49,767 bases of DNA, taken from assembly GCA_027492635.1 (NCBI GenBank), contig JAPUEH010000015.1, positions 9,254-59,020 on the forward strand, given 5' to 3'. This DNA is from Candidatus Saccharimonadota bacterium (lineage in GTDB: Bacteria; Patescibacteriota; Saccharimonadia; Saccharimonadales; Saccharimonadaceae). Of this stretch, positions 18,690 to 26,302 are shown piece by piece (position 1 is the stretch's first letter; every line of letters begins with the position of its first letter). The translations under genes were made by a program, and so were the position numbers. The notes beneath the pieces were generated by a model. It made no database searches and had not been told where the DNA came from. It saw only the letters and a list, made by a program, of their open reading frames with translations.

Positions 18690-19274
18690 TCAAGGAGAAA
18701 AATGTTCGCCCCGATACCTACTTGCCCAAAAGGGCGGGTAACGGGTAGCCTACGCAGCCCGAACTTCGTGTGCGGACACGCGAATCACGACGAGGCGCTC
18801 CATGGGTTTGCCTTTGACGCCACGCTCCTCGGTGATGCTGTGTACCTCGTGGGTAGCCAGCTCATCGAACTCGTCGACAGTGTAGCGCGGATCGCCGCGG
18901 AACATTGAACGCATCGTGCGTTCGACATGCTCGGCAATGAAGCTCATGTTGAACCTGAAGGTGTCGTGGTAGCCGTGATCGCCGAAGTGAACATGAAGTT
19001 CGAAGTCGACGCCATCACGCAGCGCGCGGCGGATGTCGGTCGCAACATTGTGGCTCCAGAGGTGTGCCATGACGCCACGAATCTCGACGCCCTTACGGGT
19101 ACGAGGATTCTTGTGGTGGCGCACCTTCTCGTGCACGACGTGCAGACGAGGCTTCGGCTGGGGCTGCTCGCTCTGGAACACGGCGAGTGCTCGGCGGGTG
19201 ACATCAGCCGCTGCTCCGTAAATCGGCGGAACGACGGTGCTGATGATGTTGACCAGAATCATTTTTCTCCTTGA
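18690..19274. repeat. 585-bp segment bounded by a 15-bp perfect inverted repeat
   Basis: TCAAGGAGAAAAATG occurs at 18690-18704 on the plus strand and again, inverted, at 19260-19274. Each copy reads as a Shine-Dalgarno site plus ATG pointing inward. The segment between is clearly more GC-rich than its neighbours and holds one orphan gene. No transposase and no flanking target-site duplication were seen. It may be a captured cassette, an invertible segment, or a coincidence of two optimal translation starts. Confidence 0.5.
18750..19262 (-). CDS. GC-rich orphan gene, unknown function
   Basis: This 170-residue soluble protein matches no family I know. It has several His-rich stretches (HVVHEKVRHHKNPRT, HVHFGDHGYHDT), a basic middle and a beta-strand-like end (ERLVVIRVSAHEV). 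Base composition and codon third positions are much richer in G and C than the adjacent tuf and rpsJ, which suggests transfer or special selection. An AAGGAG site sits 5 bases before the ATG, and a near-consensus promoter (TTGACT at 19359-19354, TATTAT at 19336-19331, 17-bp spacer, minus strand) drives it, so strong expression is expected. The 5' UTR has two small hairpins. A plus-strand frame with its own perfect Shine-Dalgarno site (18702-18908) overlaps its 3' end. Confidence 0.7.
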   Translation of the reverse strand: MILVNIISTVVPPIYGAAADVTRRALAVFQSEQPQPKPRLHVVHEKVRHHKNPRTRKGVEIRGVMAHLWSHNVATDIRRALRDGVDFELHVHFGDHGYHDTFRFNMSFIAEHVERTMRSMFRGDPRYTVDEFDELATHEVHSITEERGVKGKPMERLVVIRVSAHEVRAA

Positions 19275-19330
19275 ATTGTGAGGTGTCGTGTAGACGACGC
19301 TTCAACCTGCTGTTGACAGGCACATATTTT

Positions 19331-19359
19331 ATAATATCACTTATGCTAACTAAAGTCAA
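19331..19359 (-). promoter_or_regulatory. Promoter of the GC-rich orphan gene
   Basis: On the minus strand TTGACT (19359-19354), a 17-bp spacer and TATTAT (19336-19331). It is back-to-back with the rpsJ promoter; the two -35 boxes are 5 bp apart. Confidence 0.75.
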
Positions 19360-19364
19360 TACTC

Positions 19365-19393
19365 TTGCATAAATTCACCGTCTCTTGTATGAT
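19365..19393 (+). promoter_or_regulatory. rpsJ promoter
   Basis: TTGCAT (19365-19370), a 17-bp spacer and TATGAT (19388-19393). The rpsJ leader is about 90 bases and begins with a possible GGAGT/ACTCC hairpin (19397-19401, 19420-19424). Confidence 0.7.
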
Positions 19394-19490
19394 ATAGGAG
19401 TATAGCAATCATCCAGAGAACTCCGCCAGACGACGACTCAATTCCGATTCGAGCGAGAGGTTACTGGACATAAACCAAGGAGTTTTAATC

Positions 19491-19808
19491 ATGGCCAAAG
19501 AAGAAGGCTTGAAAATCCGCATTCGCCTCAAGGCGTATGATCACAAAGTGATCGACCAATCAGCAAAACAAATCATCGACACGGCTGTGCGTACAGGTGC
19601 TGATGTAGCGGGTCCAATCCCACTTCCTACACGCCGTAGTACATTCACAGTGGTGAAGAGTCCACATGTATACAAAAAAGGTGGTGAAGCATTTGAAATG
19701 CGCGTACACAAACGTCTTATCGACATCACTAATGCGTCGCCAAAGACAATCGATAGTCTGCAAAATCTCAGCTTGCCAGCTGGTGTTGATGCAGAAATCC
19801 GCATGTAG
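19491..19808 (+). CDS. rpsJ: Ribosomal protein S10 (uS10)
   Basis: S10 is a 30S head protein that also acts as NusE in antitermination. The 105-residue product has the typical core: [56 protein letters not shown] and HKRLIDI. The ATG follows AAGGAG. In most bacteria rpsJ heads the S10 operon directly before rplC. Here it is a single-gene unit with its own promoter and a following hairpin, and rplC lies 5.9 kb downstream beyond a set of envelope genes. Confidence 0.98.
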   Translation: MAKEEGLKIRIRLKAYDHKVIDQSAKQIIDTAVRTGADVAGPIPLPTRRSTFTVVKSPHVYKKGGEAFEMRVHKRLIDITNASPKTIDSLQNLSLPAGVDAEIRM

Positions 19809-19822
19809 CAAAGTGAGCTGCA

Positions 19823-19858
19823 ATCAAACACACCCTTCGCATGAGGGGTGTGTTTGAT
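19823..19858 (+). terminator. Hairpin after rpsJ, possible terminator
   Basis: A perfect 13-bp stem (19823-19835 with 19846-19858) follows the rpsJ stop by 14 bases. There is no T tract after it; a TATACT -10 box for the next gene starts 5 bases later. It may slow, terminate or simply stabilise the mRNA end. Confidence 0.55.
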
Positions 19859-19877
19859 ATGATATACTATAAGCAAT

Positions 19878-20207
19878 ATGGCAAAACAAAAAACAAACAA
19901 GTCGCGCACCTACGCAAGAAATCGTCCTGTCGTAAGTCGCAAAGGTCTCGAAAACGTGTTTGAGCCGGACGGAGTCTATCTTTTTAAACTGATTCTTGTC
20001 ACGCTCGCAGGGCTGATGTGGCTTCGGCTTGCGAGCCCTGCGATGCTTGGTCCTGTGCCTGTCGGCGCATTTCCTGCTGGCGCACTTGTGGCACTGCTAC
20101 TAATCTGGCGATTTGAGTCGACGCAGTTTAACCGCAAGATTCTCTATGCTGTTCTTGTGGTCGTAACGATTATTGGATTCTTTCTCAACGCAGGAATAGT
20201 GTTATGA
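19878..20207 (+). CDS. Small membrane protein of unknown function
   Basis: This 109-residue protein has a basic cytoplasmic N-terminus of about 30 residues and three hydrophobic segments (about 33-52, 58-75, 85-107). No family is recognised. TATACT (19863-19868) ends 9 bases before the ATG and no Shine-Dalgarno site is present, so the mRNA is probably leaderless. Its TGA overlaps the ATG of the CapA-like gene (ATGA), so the two genes are translationally coupled and may work together. Confidence 0.7.
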   Translation: MAKQKTNKSRTYARNRPVVSRKGLENVFEPDGVYLFKLILVTLAGLMWLRLASPAMLGPVPVGAFPAGALVALLLIWRFESTQFNRKILYAVLVVVTIIGFFLNAGIVL

Positions 20208-21409
20208 GGCGTATTACAGTGCATCAACATAATAAGCGAATCCTTATTGTAGTAGCTAGTATACTTGCGGTGATTGGTGTACTTGGAATTGGTCTTTTTG
20301 CACTGCTATCGTACAAGTCTCAAGAAACTTCAAGCAAAGACAAGGCACCTACAGCAAAGCAGGCGCAGCCTACTGACACATCGCACAGAGTGCAGATTTC
20401 AGCTATGGGCGACATGATTGCGCATGACACAATTACGAGTAATGCAAAAACAACCGATGGCTATGACTATACTAAATATTTCCAAAAAATCAGGCCGCTC
20501 TATAGCGCGTCGGATGTGGTGTTCTGCAACCAAGAGAGCTTGAGTTCGGGAGAATCATTTGGTATTAGCGGTTACCCTGCGTTTAACGCGCCGGTAAAAT
20601 ATGCTGCGGATTTACAAACTGCGGGTTGTAATGTTATCAATCTTGCCAACAATCATATGGGTGATAAGGGTGAGGCGGCGGTATCGGCTACGGTAGCCGA
20701 GTGGGAAAAGCTGAAGCCACTTGCGGCTGCGGGGGCAAACCGTACTGCCAATGAGCAGCAAGCCGTGCGTTATTTCGAGAAAAACGGTATTAAGTTCGCA
20801 TTCCTAGCGTTTATGGATTTTAGTAACAACAAGGCTATTTCGGCGGAGGCGGTGAATAATTATCATGACACTGCGCTGCTTGAGAAACTCACCAGAGAAG
20901 CGCGCGCCAATGCTGATGTCGTGTTGGTCTCTATGCACTGGGGTACTGAGGACGAGAGTGCGGTGAATGATGATCAGCGCGCTCAGGTGGCGAGACTTGC
21001 AGAATATGGCGCGGATATAGTGATTGGCACGGGGCCGCATGTACTGCAGGCATATGAACAAGTTGCGCGTCCAGATGGTGGCACTATGGCGGTATGGTAT
21101 TCAATCGGTAACATGTTGTCTTCTCAGCTCAAGCTTGAAGAGCTCACAGGTGGTGTTGCCCAGATGTCGGTCCGCAAAGATGGCAGTAAACTCATTGTAG
21201 AAAAGCCTGTCTTTCATCCTACGTTTATGTCGTACGAATGGACGGCGAGCGAGCAGACTGCCGGCGCGACAGATGCTCGCAAAAACCCAATGATCTATCC
21301 GCTGGAACATGCGGGTGACGCGCTCAAAAATATGCGCATGAATGCCACGCCAGAAAGTATTCGGCAGCAAGTCCAGCAAACGCTCGGTGACAGTGTCCTT
21401 GTGAAGTAA
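20204..21409 (+). CDS. CapA-family (PGA_cap) metallophosphatase-fold protein
   Basis: This 401-residue protein has an N-terminal membrane anchor (about residues 12-36) and an extracellular CapA/PgsA-type domain. Signature blocks are ISAMGDMIAHD, FCNQESLSSG, VINLANNHMGDKG, VLVSMHWGTED and ADIVIGTGPHVLQ. The family is linked to poly-gamma-glutamate capsule synthesis, though many members have other surface roles, and no capB/capC genes are here. The start overlaps the stop of the membrane-protein gene. It converges with the VanY gene; the two stop codons abut (21407-21412) with no spacer and no obvious terminator. Confidence 0.88.
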   Translation: MRRITVHQHNKRILIVVASILAVIGVLGIGLFALLSYKSQETSSKDKAPTAKQAQPTDTSHRVQISAMGDMIAHDTITSNAKTTDGYDYTKYFQKIRPLYSASDVVFCNQESLSSGESFGISGYPAFNAPVKYAADLQTAGCNVINLANNHMGDKGEAAVSATVAEWEKLKPLAAAGANRTANEQQAVRYFEKNGIKFAFLAFMDFSNNKAISAEAVNNYHDTALLEKLTREARANADVVLVSMHWGTEDESAVNDDQRAQVARLAEYGADIVIGTGPHVLQAYEQVARPDGGTMAVWYSIGNMLSSQLKLEELTGGVAQMSVRKDGSKLIVEKPVFHPTFMSYEWTASEQTAGATDARKNPMIYPLEHAGDALKNMRMNATPESIRQQVQQTLGDSVLVK

Positions 21410-22225
21410 CTATCGCCCTGCGTGTAATAGTAGCGGCCACGCATCTTCGAGCAGCATGTTTTCTTGGTAGAGCGCGCCAGCCAGGTCTTTACCGACATAG
21501 CGGTAATGCCACGGCTCAAACTGATACCCTGTGGTTGCCTCGCCTTCGCGCGTGTAGCGCAGGATGAAGCCATACTCGTGGGCATGAGAAGCGAGCCATT
21601 TGCCTTCTGGTGTGTCGGCAAAGCACTGCTCGAGATAGCAGGTCGTGTCGCCAGCGGCAAAATCGAGCGCCAAACCTGTTTGGTGCTCGCTCTGGCCTGG
21701 CAGTGCGCTATATTTATTGGCAGCTTCTACACCGTCTCGGGCGGCGTAGTTATCAAAAAAGAATTTTTGTAGTGCAGGTGAGCGATAGCCGCTGCCAAGA
21801 GTGAGGATAGTACCGTCGCGTGCTGCAGCTGCAACCATGGCCTGGAGCTCGGGTACAAGAACGGTACGGAGTGACTGCTCGTCTTCTCGAAGATTGGGGC
21901 GAACCGTAATGGGCGCCTTGGTAAGTTCACGTGGTTCGTAGTCTGGATTTGTGAGAGGGTTTGTTTTGTTGACAAGCCGCCAGAGACTATCGTCGTCGGT
22001 ATACTTCCCTGTGAGTGCGGGTACCTGTATGGTGCCGATTTGTACAGTGGTCTTTGCTGGTTGTTTCTTGGCTTCGGATTTGTTTTGAGTGTGTTGAGTT
22101 TGGGCTGTCTGGTGTGGTGTGCTGTAGTGTTTATAGAGAGCAATACCAACTGCAACCCCAGTAACTATACATACTATGGCAATATATAGCACTGTTTTTG
22201 ATTTTTTTGGCTGGATGTGTCTCAT
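21410..22225 (-). CDS. VanY/DacB-type peptidoglycan carboxypeptidase (copy 1)
   Basis: This is a predicted zinc peptidase of family M15B, trimming stem peptides of peptidoglycan. The 271-residue protein has an N-terminal anchor (about residues 12-30), a Lys/Gln/Thr-rich linker, and a catalytic domain with GSGYRSPALQ, SEHQTGLALDFA (zinc-ligand His and Asp) and EPWHYRYVGK (catalytic and ligand His). The ATG at 22225 overlaps the TGA of the upstream paralogue (ATGA) and has GAGGGG before it, so this start is preferred over a longer in-frame one. The two copies are tandem duplicates and form an operon. Confidence 0.9.
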   Translation of the reverse strand: MRHIQPKKSKTVLYIAIVCIVTGVAVGIALYKHYSTPHQTAQTQHTQNKSEAKKQPAKTTVQIGTIQVPALTGKYTDDDSLWRLVNKTNPLTNPDYEPRELTKAPITVRPNLREDEQSLRTVLVPELQAMVAAAARDGTILTLGSGYRSPALQKFFFDNYAARDGVEAANKYSALPGQSEHQTGLALDFAAGDTTCYLEQCFADTPEGKWLASHAHEYGFILRYTREGEATTGYQFEPWHYRYVGKDLAGALYQENMLLEDAWPLLLHAGR

Positions 22226-23061
22226 AATTCCCCTCGCTTTCGCAGTTCTTGTTCGGCGCGCTGCAGCTCTGGCCATGCCTCATCCAGCGTGAGCCCGCTG
22301 GTATAGAGCGCGCTTGCGAGCGATTTGCCAACGTAGCGGTAATGCCACGGCTCGTATTCATAGCCTGTGATGGTTTCTTTGTGCTCTGGGTAGCGCAAGA
22401 TGAAGCCATATTCGTGCGCATGCGTGGCTAGCCAGGTGGCGTCATTTGTTTGCAAGGCGCAATTTGCTGACGTCCGACATGCAGCTGTATCGCTACTAAA
22501 GTCGACAGCAAGCCCAAGCTGATGTTCACTCGCGCCAGCAGGTGCAGTGCGAGTGCCTGTATCATACAGAGAGGACGACGATTCTGTAATCAGCTGTTCT
22601 TGATGTGAGTATGAACGGTAGGCACTATTGATGATGAGCGGTACATTGGCTTGCTTTGCTGCGGTGTCTAGCCGATGAATCGCACGCGCCACTACTGCTC
22701 GCACATGCGTCTCTTCTCCTGTGAGCTGCGGCTGGGTCGGGAGTGGTACGGCGACGAGATCGTGCGGCGTGTAGTTTTTGGGGTGGATTGGGTGAGATTT
22801 ATTAGTCATATACCACACGTTCGAGGCAGCGCTTGATGCGAACACTGGTGCGTGGAGCCGCGTATCGCCAAGTGTAATGTAGACTGGTGGCTGGTTGAGC
22901 TTTTGTTCTAGAGTGGCGAGCTTCTGAGTCTCGTGCGTGTGCCAGTTGTAAAACCATACGCCGTAGATCGCGATACCAAGTGCAAATAGGCTATACAAAC
23001 CAATGCGCCAGCCTCGTCTCGCCGCCGCCGATTCTTTTTGTTTGCTCGCCCTCACCACCAT
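22222..23061 (-). CDS. VanY/DacB-type peptidoglycan carboxypeptidase (copy 2)
   Basis: This 279-residue paralogue is the first gene of the tandem pair. It has an anchor at about residues 19-38 and a catalytic domain with NSAYRSYSHQEQL, SEHQLGLAVDFS and EPWHYRYVGKSLA. It has a Cys pair in the catalytic domain (AACRTSANCAL) that may form a disulphide; copy 1 also has a Cys pair there (TCYLEQCF). The start ATG at 23061 is set by TGC-TATACT (-10 at 23076-23071), which ends 9 bases upstream, again without a Shine-Dalgarno site. Longer in-frame starts would overlap the divergent gene. The copies share a 20-bp identical DNA stretch near the EPWHYRY codons. Confidence 0.9.
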   Translation of the reverse strand: MVVRASKQKESAAARRGWRIGLYSLFALGIAIYGVWFYNWHTHETQKLATLEQKLNQPPVYITLGDTRLHAPVFASSAASNVWYMTNKSHPIHPKNYTPHDLVAVPLPTQPQLTGEETHVRAVVARAIHRLDTAAKQANVPLIINSAYRSYSHQEQLITESSSSLYDTGTRTAPAGASEHQLGLAVDFSSDTAACRTSANCALQTNDATWLATHAHEYGFILRYPEHKETITGYEYEPWHYRYVGKSLASALYTSGLTLDEAWPELQRAEQELRKRGEL

Positions 23062-23067
23062 GATGTT

Positions 23068-23102
23068 GCCAGTATAGCACGAGAAATGAGAAGTGGTATA
23101 AT
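23068..23102. promoter_or_regulatory. Divergent leaderless promoter pair
   Basis: On the minus strand TGC-TATACT (-10 at 23076-23071) serves the VanY pair. On the plus strand TGG-TATAAT (-10 at 23097-23102) serves the beta-lactamase-fold gene. The two -10 boxes are 20 bp apart, and the two start codons are only 49 bp apart, so the polymerases would compete for the same DNA. Confidence 0.7.
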
Positions 23103-23110
23103 GGGGGAAT

Positions 23111-24844
23111 ATGGAACGGAGGGTTAAAAAGCACACGCATTGGCAGCTGCGATGGAGTAAGCGGCGCATTGCGGCCGTGGGGATTGGTGGATTACTAGCG
23201 CTTCTTCTGCTCATACAGGTGTTGTATCCGAGTGGACACATGCTGCCGTGGCAAAAGGTTGACGGAAGGCATGCAAGTTGGCAGCAAAAATCAGAGCTCG
23301 CCAAAAAACTTGATGATGAATATAGCCGACGTACACTTGCGTTGTATTTTGGGGACGCAAAAAAGCCACAGTATTCACCTAAGCTTGCTGAATTTGGGCT
23401 AAAAGTAGAAAATTCAAACCGTCTCGACCAAACAGTATATCCGTGGTATTTGCGAATTGTACCAACGTCCATCTTATGGGCGCATAGGGTAGTGGCAGTG
23501 CCAGAGCCGCGCTATGAGCGCATCGATGCCAAGTTGACAGAATATCTTACCAAGCAGCTGGGCGGGAGTTGCCAGGTAGCGCCCGTCAATGCTACGGCGG
23601 AGATCAAAAAGGACAAAGTTATTGCTGTGGACGAAGAAAAAGGTGGCACCTGCAAAGAGGCGGATGTCAAAAAAGCGCTTCAGCATGTGACCCCGCGCTT
23701 AGACAAAGATACAACTGCTCGCGTCGCGATGAGCCCTATACCAGCAAAGCTTACAAAAAAAGACGTGCAGCCTGTTGTCGATACTCTCAACATGCAGCTT
23801 GCCCAACAAATTACCGTCACCTATGACGGTAAGTCTGAGCAACTCGATGTTCGTGAGGTAAAAAAGTGGCTGACATTTAGTACCGAGGGTGATGTATTTG
23901 ATATTCGGCTTGATGCTGGCAAAGCGGATAAGTACTTACAGGATACGTTTGCAAAGCCGCTGGAGCGAGCAGCGGGCGTGAGTAAGGTAGGCACGCATGA
24001 TTTTGTCGAGACATCGCGTGTCAATGGACAGACCGGGCGTAAATTTGACGCAGGCAAAACACTCGATAACCTCAAGAACTACCTTCTCGCAAAAGCCGAC
24101 ACTATTCCAGCTGGTGAACTGGCTGTGCAGCCGACGGTGCAGTACACGCGTAGTTATAGTAACACCGATGCGGGCCTCTCTGCGCTCATGAAAAACTATG
24201 CCGAAAGCCACCCGGGCACCTACGGTGTTTCGCTTATCGAGCTAGATGGCAAGCGTCGACGGGCGAGCTTCAACGATTCGCAGAAGTTTACGACGGCGAG
24301 TACCCATAAGCTGTATGTGGCGTTTAGTACATTGAAACGTATTGAATCGGGCGAATATAAATGGGGTGATCAGACTGCGGGCGGGCGCGACTTGGCCAAA
24401 TGTTTCGATGATATGATCGTGAAGTCTGATAATGCCTGCGCCGAAGCGCTCGTGGCACGCATAGGCTACGCGCCTATCACCAAAGATGCACAGACGATAG
24501 TGAGCCCCAACACGACGTTTCTCGACCGCGAAAGTTACAAGACGACAGCAGGGGATTTGAGCACATTTATGGCCTCGCTTGCTACCGGGCAGATTCCGCT
24601 CGGTGCTGATAGCCAGGCGCGATTTGTCGATGCACTGAAGCGCAATGTGTATCGCCAAGGTATCCCCGCTGGGGCAAATGGCCAGGTGGCAGACAAAGTT
24701 GGTTTTCTCGACGGTTTTCTCCACGATGCGGCAATCGTCTATAGCCCAAGCGGCACCTACGCGCTGAGTATCATGACCGACAAAAGCTCGTGGGCGAATA
24801 TTGCGGAGCTGACGCGGGAGATTGAAAAACTTCGTACTCAGTGA
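23111..24844 (+). CDS. Membrane-anchored class A beta-lactamase-fold serine hydrolase
   Basis: This 577-residue protein has an N-terminal anchor (about residues 20-42), a long extracellular region (about 45-330) resembling peptidoglycan-binding domains found in YoaR-like proteins, and a C-terminal beta-lactamase/D,D-peptidase domain. Active-site motifs are TTASTHKLYVAFS (SxxK), KSDNACAEAL (SDN) and ADKVGFLDG in the KTG position, which lacks the usual K-T/S-G. Together with the divergent carboxypeptidases it points to cell-wall remodelling rather than drug resistance; this is inference. TATAAT ends 8 bases before the ATG. Confidence 0.85.
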   Translation: MERRVKKHTHWQLRWSKRRIAAVGIGGLLALLLLIQVLYPSGHMLPWQKVDGRHASWQQKSELAKKLDDEYSRRTLALYFGDAKKPQYSPKLAEFGLKVENSNRLDQTVYPWYLRIVPTSILWAHRVVAVPEPRYERIDAKLTEYLTKQLGGSCQVAPVNATAEIKKDKVIAVDEEKGGTCKEADVKKALQHVTPRLDKDTTARVAMSPIPAKLTKKDVQPVVDTLNMQLAQQITVTYDGKSEQLDVREVKKWLTFSTEGDVFDIRLDAGKADKYLQDTFAKPLERAAGVSKVGTHDFVETSRVNGQTGRKFDAGKTLDNLKNYLLAKADTIPAGELAVQPTVQYTRSYSNTDAGLSALMKNYAESHPGTYGVSLIELDGKRRRASFNDSQKFTTASTHKLYVAFSTLKRIESGEYKWGDQTAGGRDLAKCFDDMIVKSDNACAEALVARIGYAPITKDAQTIVSPNTTFLDRESYKTTAGDLSTFMASLATGQIPLGADSQARFVDALKRNVYRQGIPAGANGQVADKVGFLDGFLHDAAIVYSPSGTYALSIMTDKSSWANIAELTREIEKLRTQ

Positions 24845-24853
24845 AGCTTTACT

Positions 24854-25393
24854 TTATAGAGATGAGAATAACGCCCACGCGGCGAGAAAGGCGTAGTTTT
24901 TAATTTCTCCTTTTTTAATCATCTGCTTGATATCGTTGATTTCTATCCATTCGCTCTCGATAATCTCGGACGTGTCCGGAGTGAGATTATGCTTACTGAA
25001 GTTTTCTGCGACGACGACATGCAGTCTGGCTGAAGTTCTACGGTTATCGGCATAAAATGCGCCAATTTCTGCAACCTGTCTTGCGCGTAAACCCGACTCT
25101 TCGGCTAGTTCACGGTTGGCTGCCGCAGCTGGCGATTCATTTGTTTCAATTTTACCTCCAGGAAATTGCCAGAGGACTTCATCGACAGGATAGGAGTATT
25201 CTTTTTGGAGAAGAATTTTTTCGTTGTCTCGACAGATGATAACAACGCCACCAGAGCCGTCGTAGGGTTGAACGAGATAGCGTATTGTTTTGCCATTTGG
25301 CAATTCGACTTCATCTTCACGTAGTTGCATACGGGGGTGGTCAAGTAGGCCGTGGCTAGACTTTGTTGTCCATCTCTTGAGATTGGTATTCAT
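24854..25393 (-). CDS. NUDIX hydrolase, ADP-ribose pyrophosphatase-like
   Basis: This 179-residue cytosolic hydrolase contains a complete NUDIX box, GGKIETNESPAAAANRELAE followed by ESGL, matching Gx5Ex7REUxEExGU. The upstream strands (VVIICRDNEKILLQKEYSYPV, LWQFPGG) resemble ADP-sugar pyrophosphatases, so ADP-ribose or a nucleotide sugar is the likely substrate. The ATG at 25393 has TGC-TACAAT ending 10 bases upstream and no Shine-Dalgarno site. It converges with the beta-lactamase-fold gene, with 9 bases between stop codons. Confidence 0.9.
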   Translation of the reverse strand: MNTNLKRWTTKSSHGLLDHPRMQLREDEVELPNGKTIRYLVQPYDGSGGVVIICRDNEKILLQKEYSYPVDEVLWQFPGGKIETNESPAAAANRELAEESGLRARQVAEIGAFYADNRRTSARLHVVVAENFSKHNLTPDTSEIIESEWIEINDIKQMIKKGEIKNYAFLAAWALFSSL

Positions 25394-25527
25394 GGTTGTT
25401 CTTATTGTAGCACCTCAATAGAGGGTAATCGGAAGGTAGTGTTGCCCGAGGTGGGGTGTTAATGGCTCAGAGCGAGCTATGAACCAAAGCCGCCAGTACA
25501 TAGTTGGCGCAAAATCCTATCAAACCC

Positions 25528-25557
25528 TTGACGTCTACCCCTAATCTGTGCTATAGT
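25528..25557 (+). promoter_or_regulatory. S10-spc operon promoter
   Basis: TTGACG (25528-25533), an 18-bp spacer and the extended -10 TGC-TATAGT (25552-25557) drive rplC and the fourteen genes behind it. Confidence 0.8.
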
Positions 25558-25594
25558 CAAAAGGTTACTTTTATGTACAAAAAATATCAAGCGA

Positions 25595-25663
25595 CCTTGG
25601 TGAGTTGATAGGTCCCGGAGCTGGAGGCAACAAAAGCAGCAGGGAAACCAGTGGCCACCAAGG
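25595..25663 (+). promoter_or_regulatory. Structured leader of the rplC operon
   Basis: Three nested pairings can be read. P1 is CCTTGGTG (25595-25602) with CACCAAGG (25656-25663). P2 is GGTCCC (25611-25616) with GGG-aa-ACC (25642-25649). P3 is GCTG (25620-25623) with CAGC (25637-25640). The structure lies between the promoter and rplC, where an autoregulatory r-protein site would be expected. L4 or L3 as ligand is a guess. Confidence 0.6.
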
Positions 25664-25687
25664 ATTTTAAGTGGGAGAATGAGGGCT

Positions 25688-26302
25688 ATGAAAGCACTTC
25701 TCGGTACCAAAATTGGTATGACCCAAATCATCGGCGAAGATGGTCGTGTGACTCCAATCACACTCATCCAAGCTGGCCCTGTGACTGTGACTCAGGTAAA
25801 AACCGTTGAAACAGACGGTTACAACGCAGTGCAGGTAGCATATGGTGAGGGTAAGAACCTGAGCAAGGCCGTGGCTGGACATGTGAAGTCCGCCAAAGTG
25901 ACTCCGAAACATATTCGGGAAATCCGCGTCGCAGAACTACCTGAAGGTCTCAAGGTAGGCGACGTAATCGATGTAAACACGTTTGAACTGGGAGAGTTGG
26001 TTCAGGCGACGGGCACATCAAAAGGTAAAGGTTTTGCCGGTACGGTAAAACGACACAACTTTAATACAAGCGCAAGCTCTCATGGTGGCAACGGTGACGT
26101 ACGTCGCGTCGGCTCGATCGGCTCGATGTATCCACAAAAAGTCTTCAAGGGCAAACGAATGCCTGGCCGCATGGGACACGATCAAGTGACCGTGAAGAAC
26201 TTGGCAGTCGCGTACATCGACGCCGAGACAAATCTCATCGGGCTACGTGGCGCTGTACCAGGACCTCGCAAGGGCCTGATAGTAATCGGAGGCAAGGCAT
26301 AA
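25688..26302 (+). CDS. rplC: Ribosomal protein L3 (uL3)
   Basis: L3 nucleates 50S assembly and reaches toward the peptidyl transferase centre. The 204-residue protein begins MKALLGTKIGMTQI and has the internal block TSKGKGFAGTVKRHNFN, then SHGGNGDVRRVGSIGS and GKRMPGRMGHDQVTVKN. I chose the ATG at 25688 over an in-frame one at 25679 because it gives the standard N-terminus and has GAGGG just upstream. It is the first gene of a 15-gene operon; rpsJ is absent from its usual place in front. The stop overlaps the rplD start (TAATG). Confidence 0.97.
   Translation: MKALLGTKIGMTQIIGEDGRVTPITLIQAGPVTVTQVKTVETDGYNAVQVAYGEGKNLSKAVAGHVKSAKVTPKHIREIRVAELPEGLKVGDVIDVNTFELGELVQATGTSKGKGFAGTVKRHNFNTSASSHGGNGDVRRVGSIGSMYPQKVFKGKRMPGRMGHDQVTVKNLAVAYIDAETNLIGLRGAVPGPRKGLIVIGGKA

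Noticed and set aside
18702-18908. Plus-strand 68-codon ORF with a perfect AAGGAG site
   Set aside because: Its coding part is antisense to the end of the GC-rich orphan gene and its protein looks random. I kept the ribosome-binding site as part of the inverted-repeat finding but do not call a gene.
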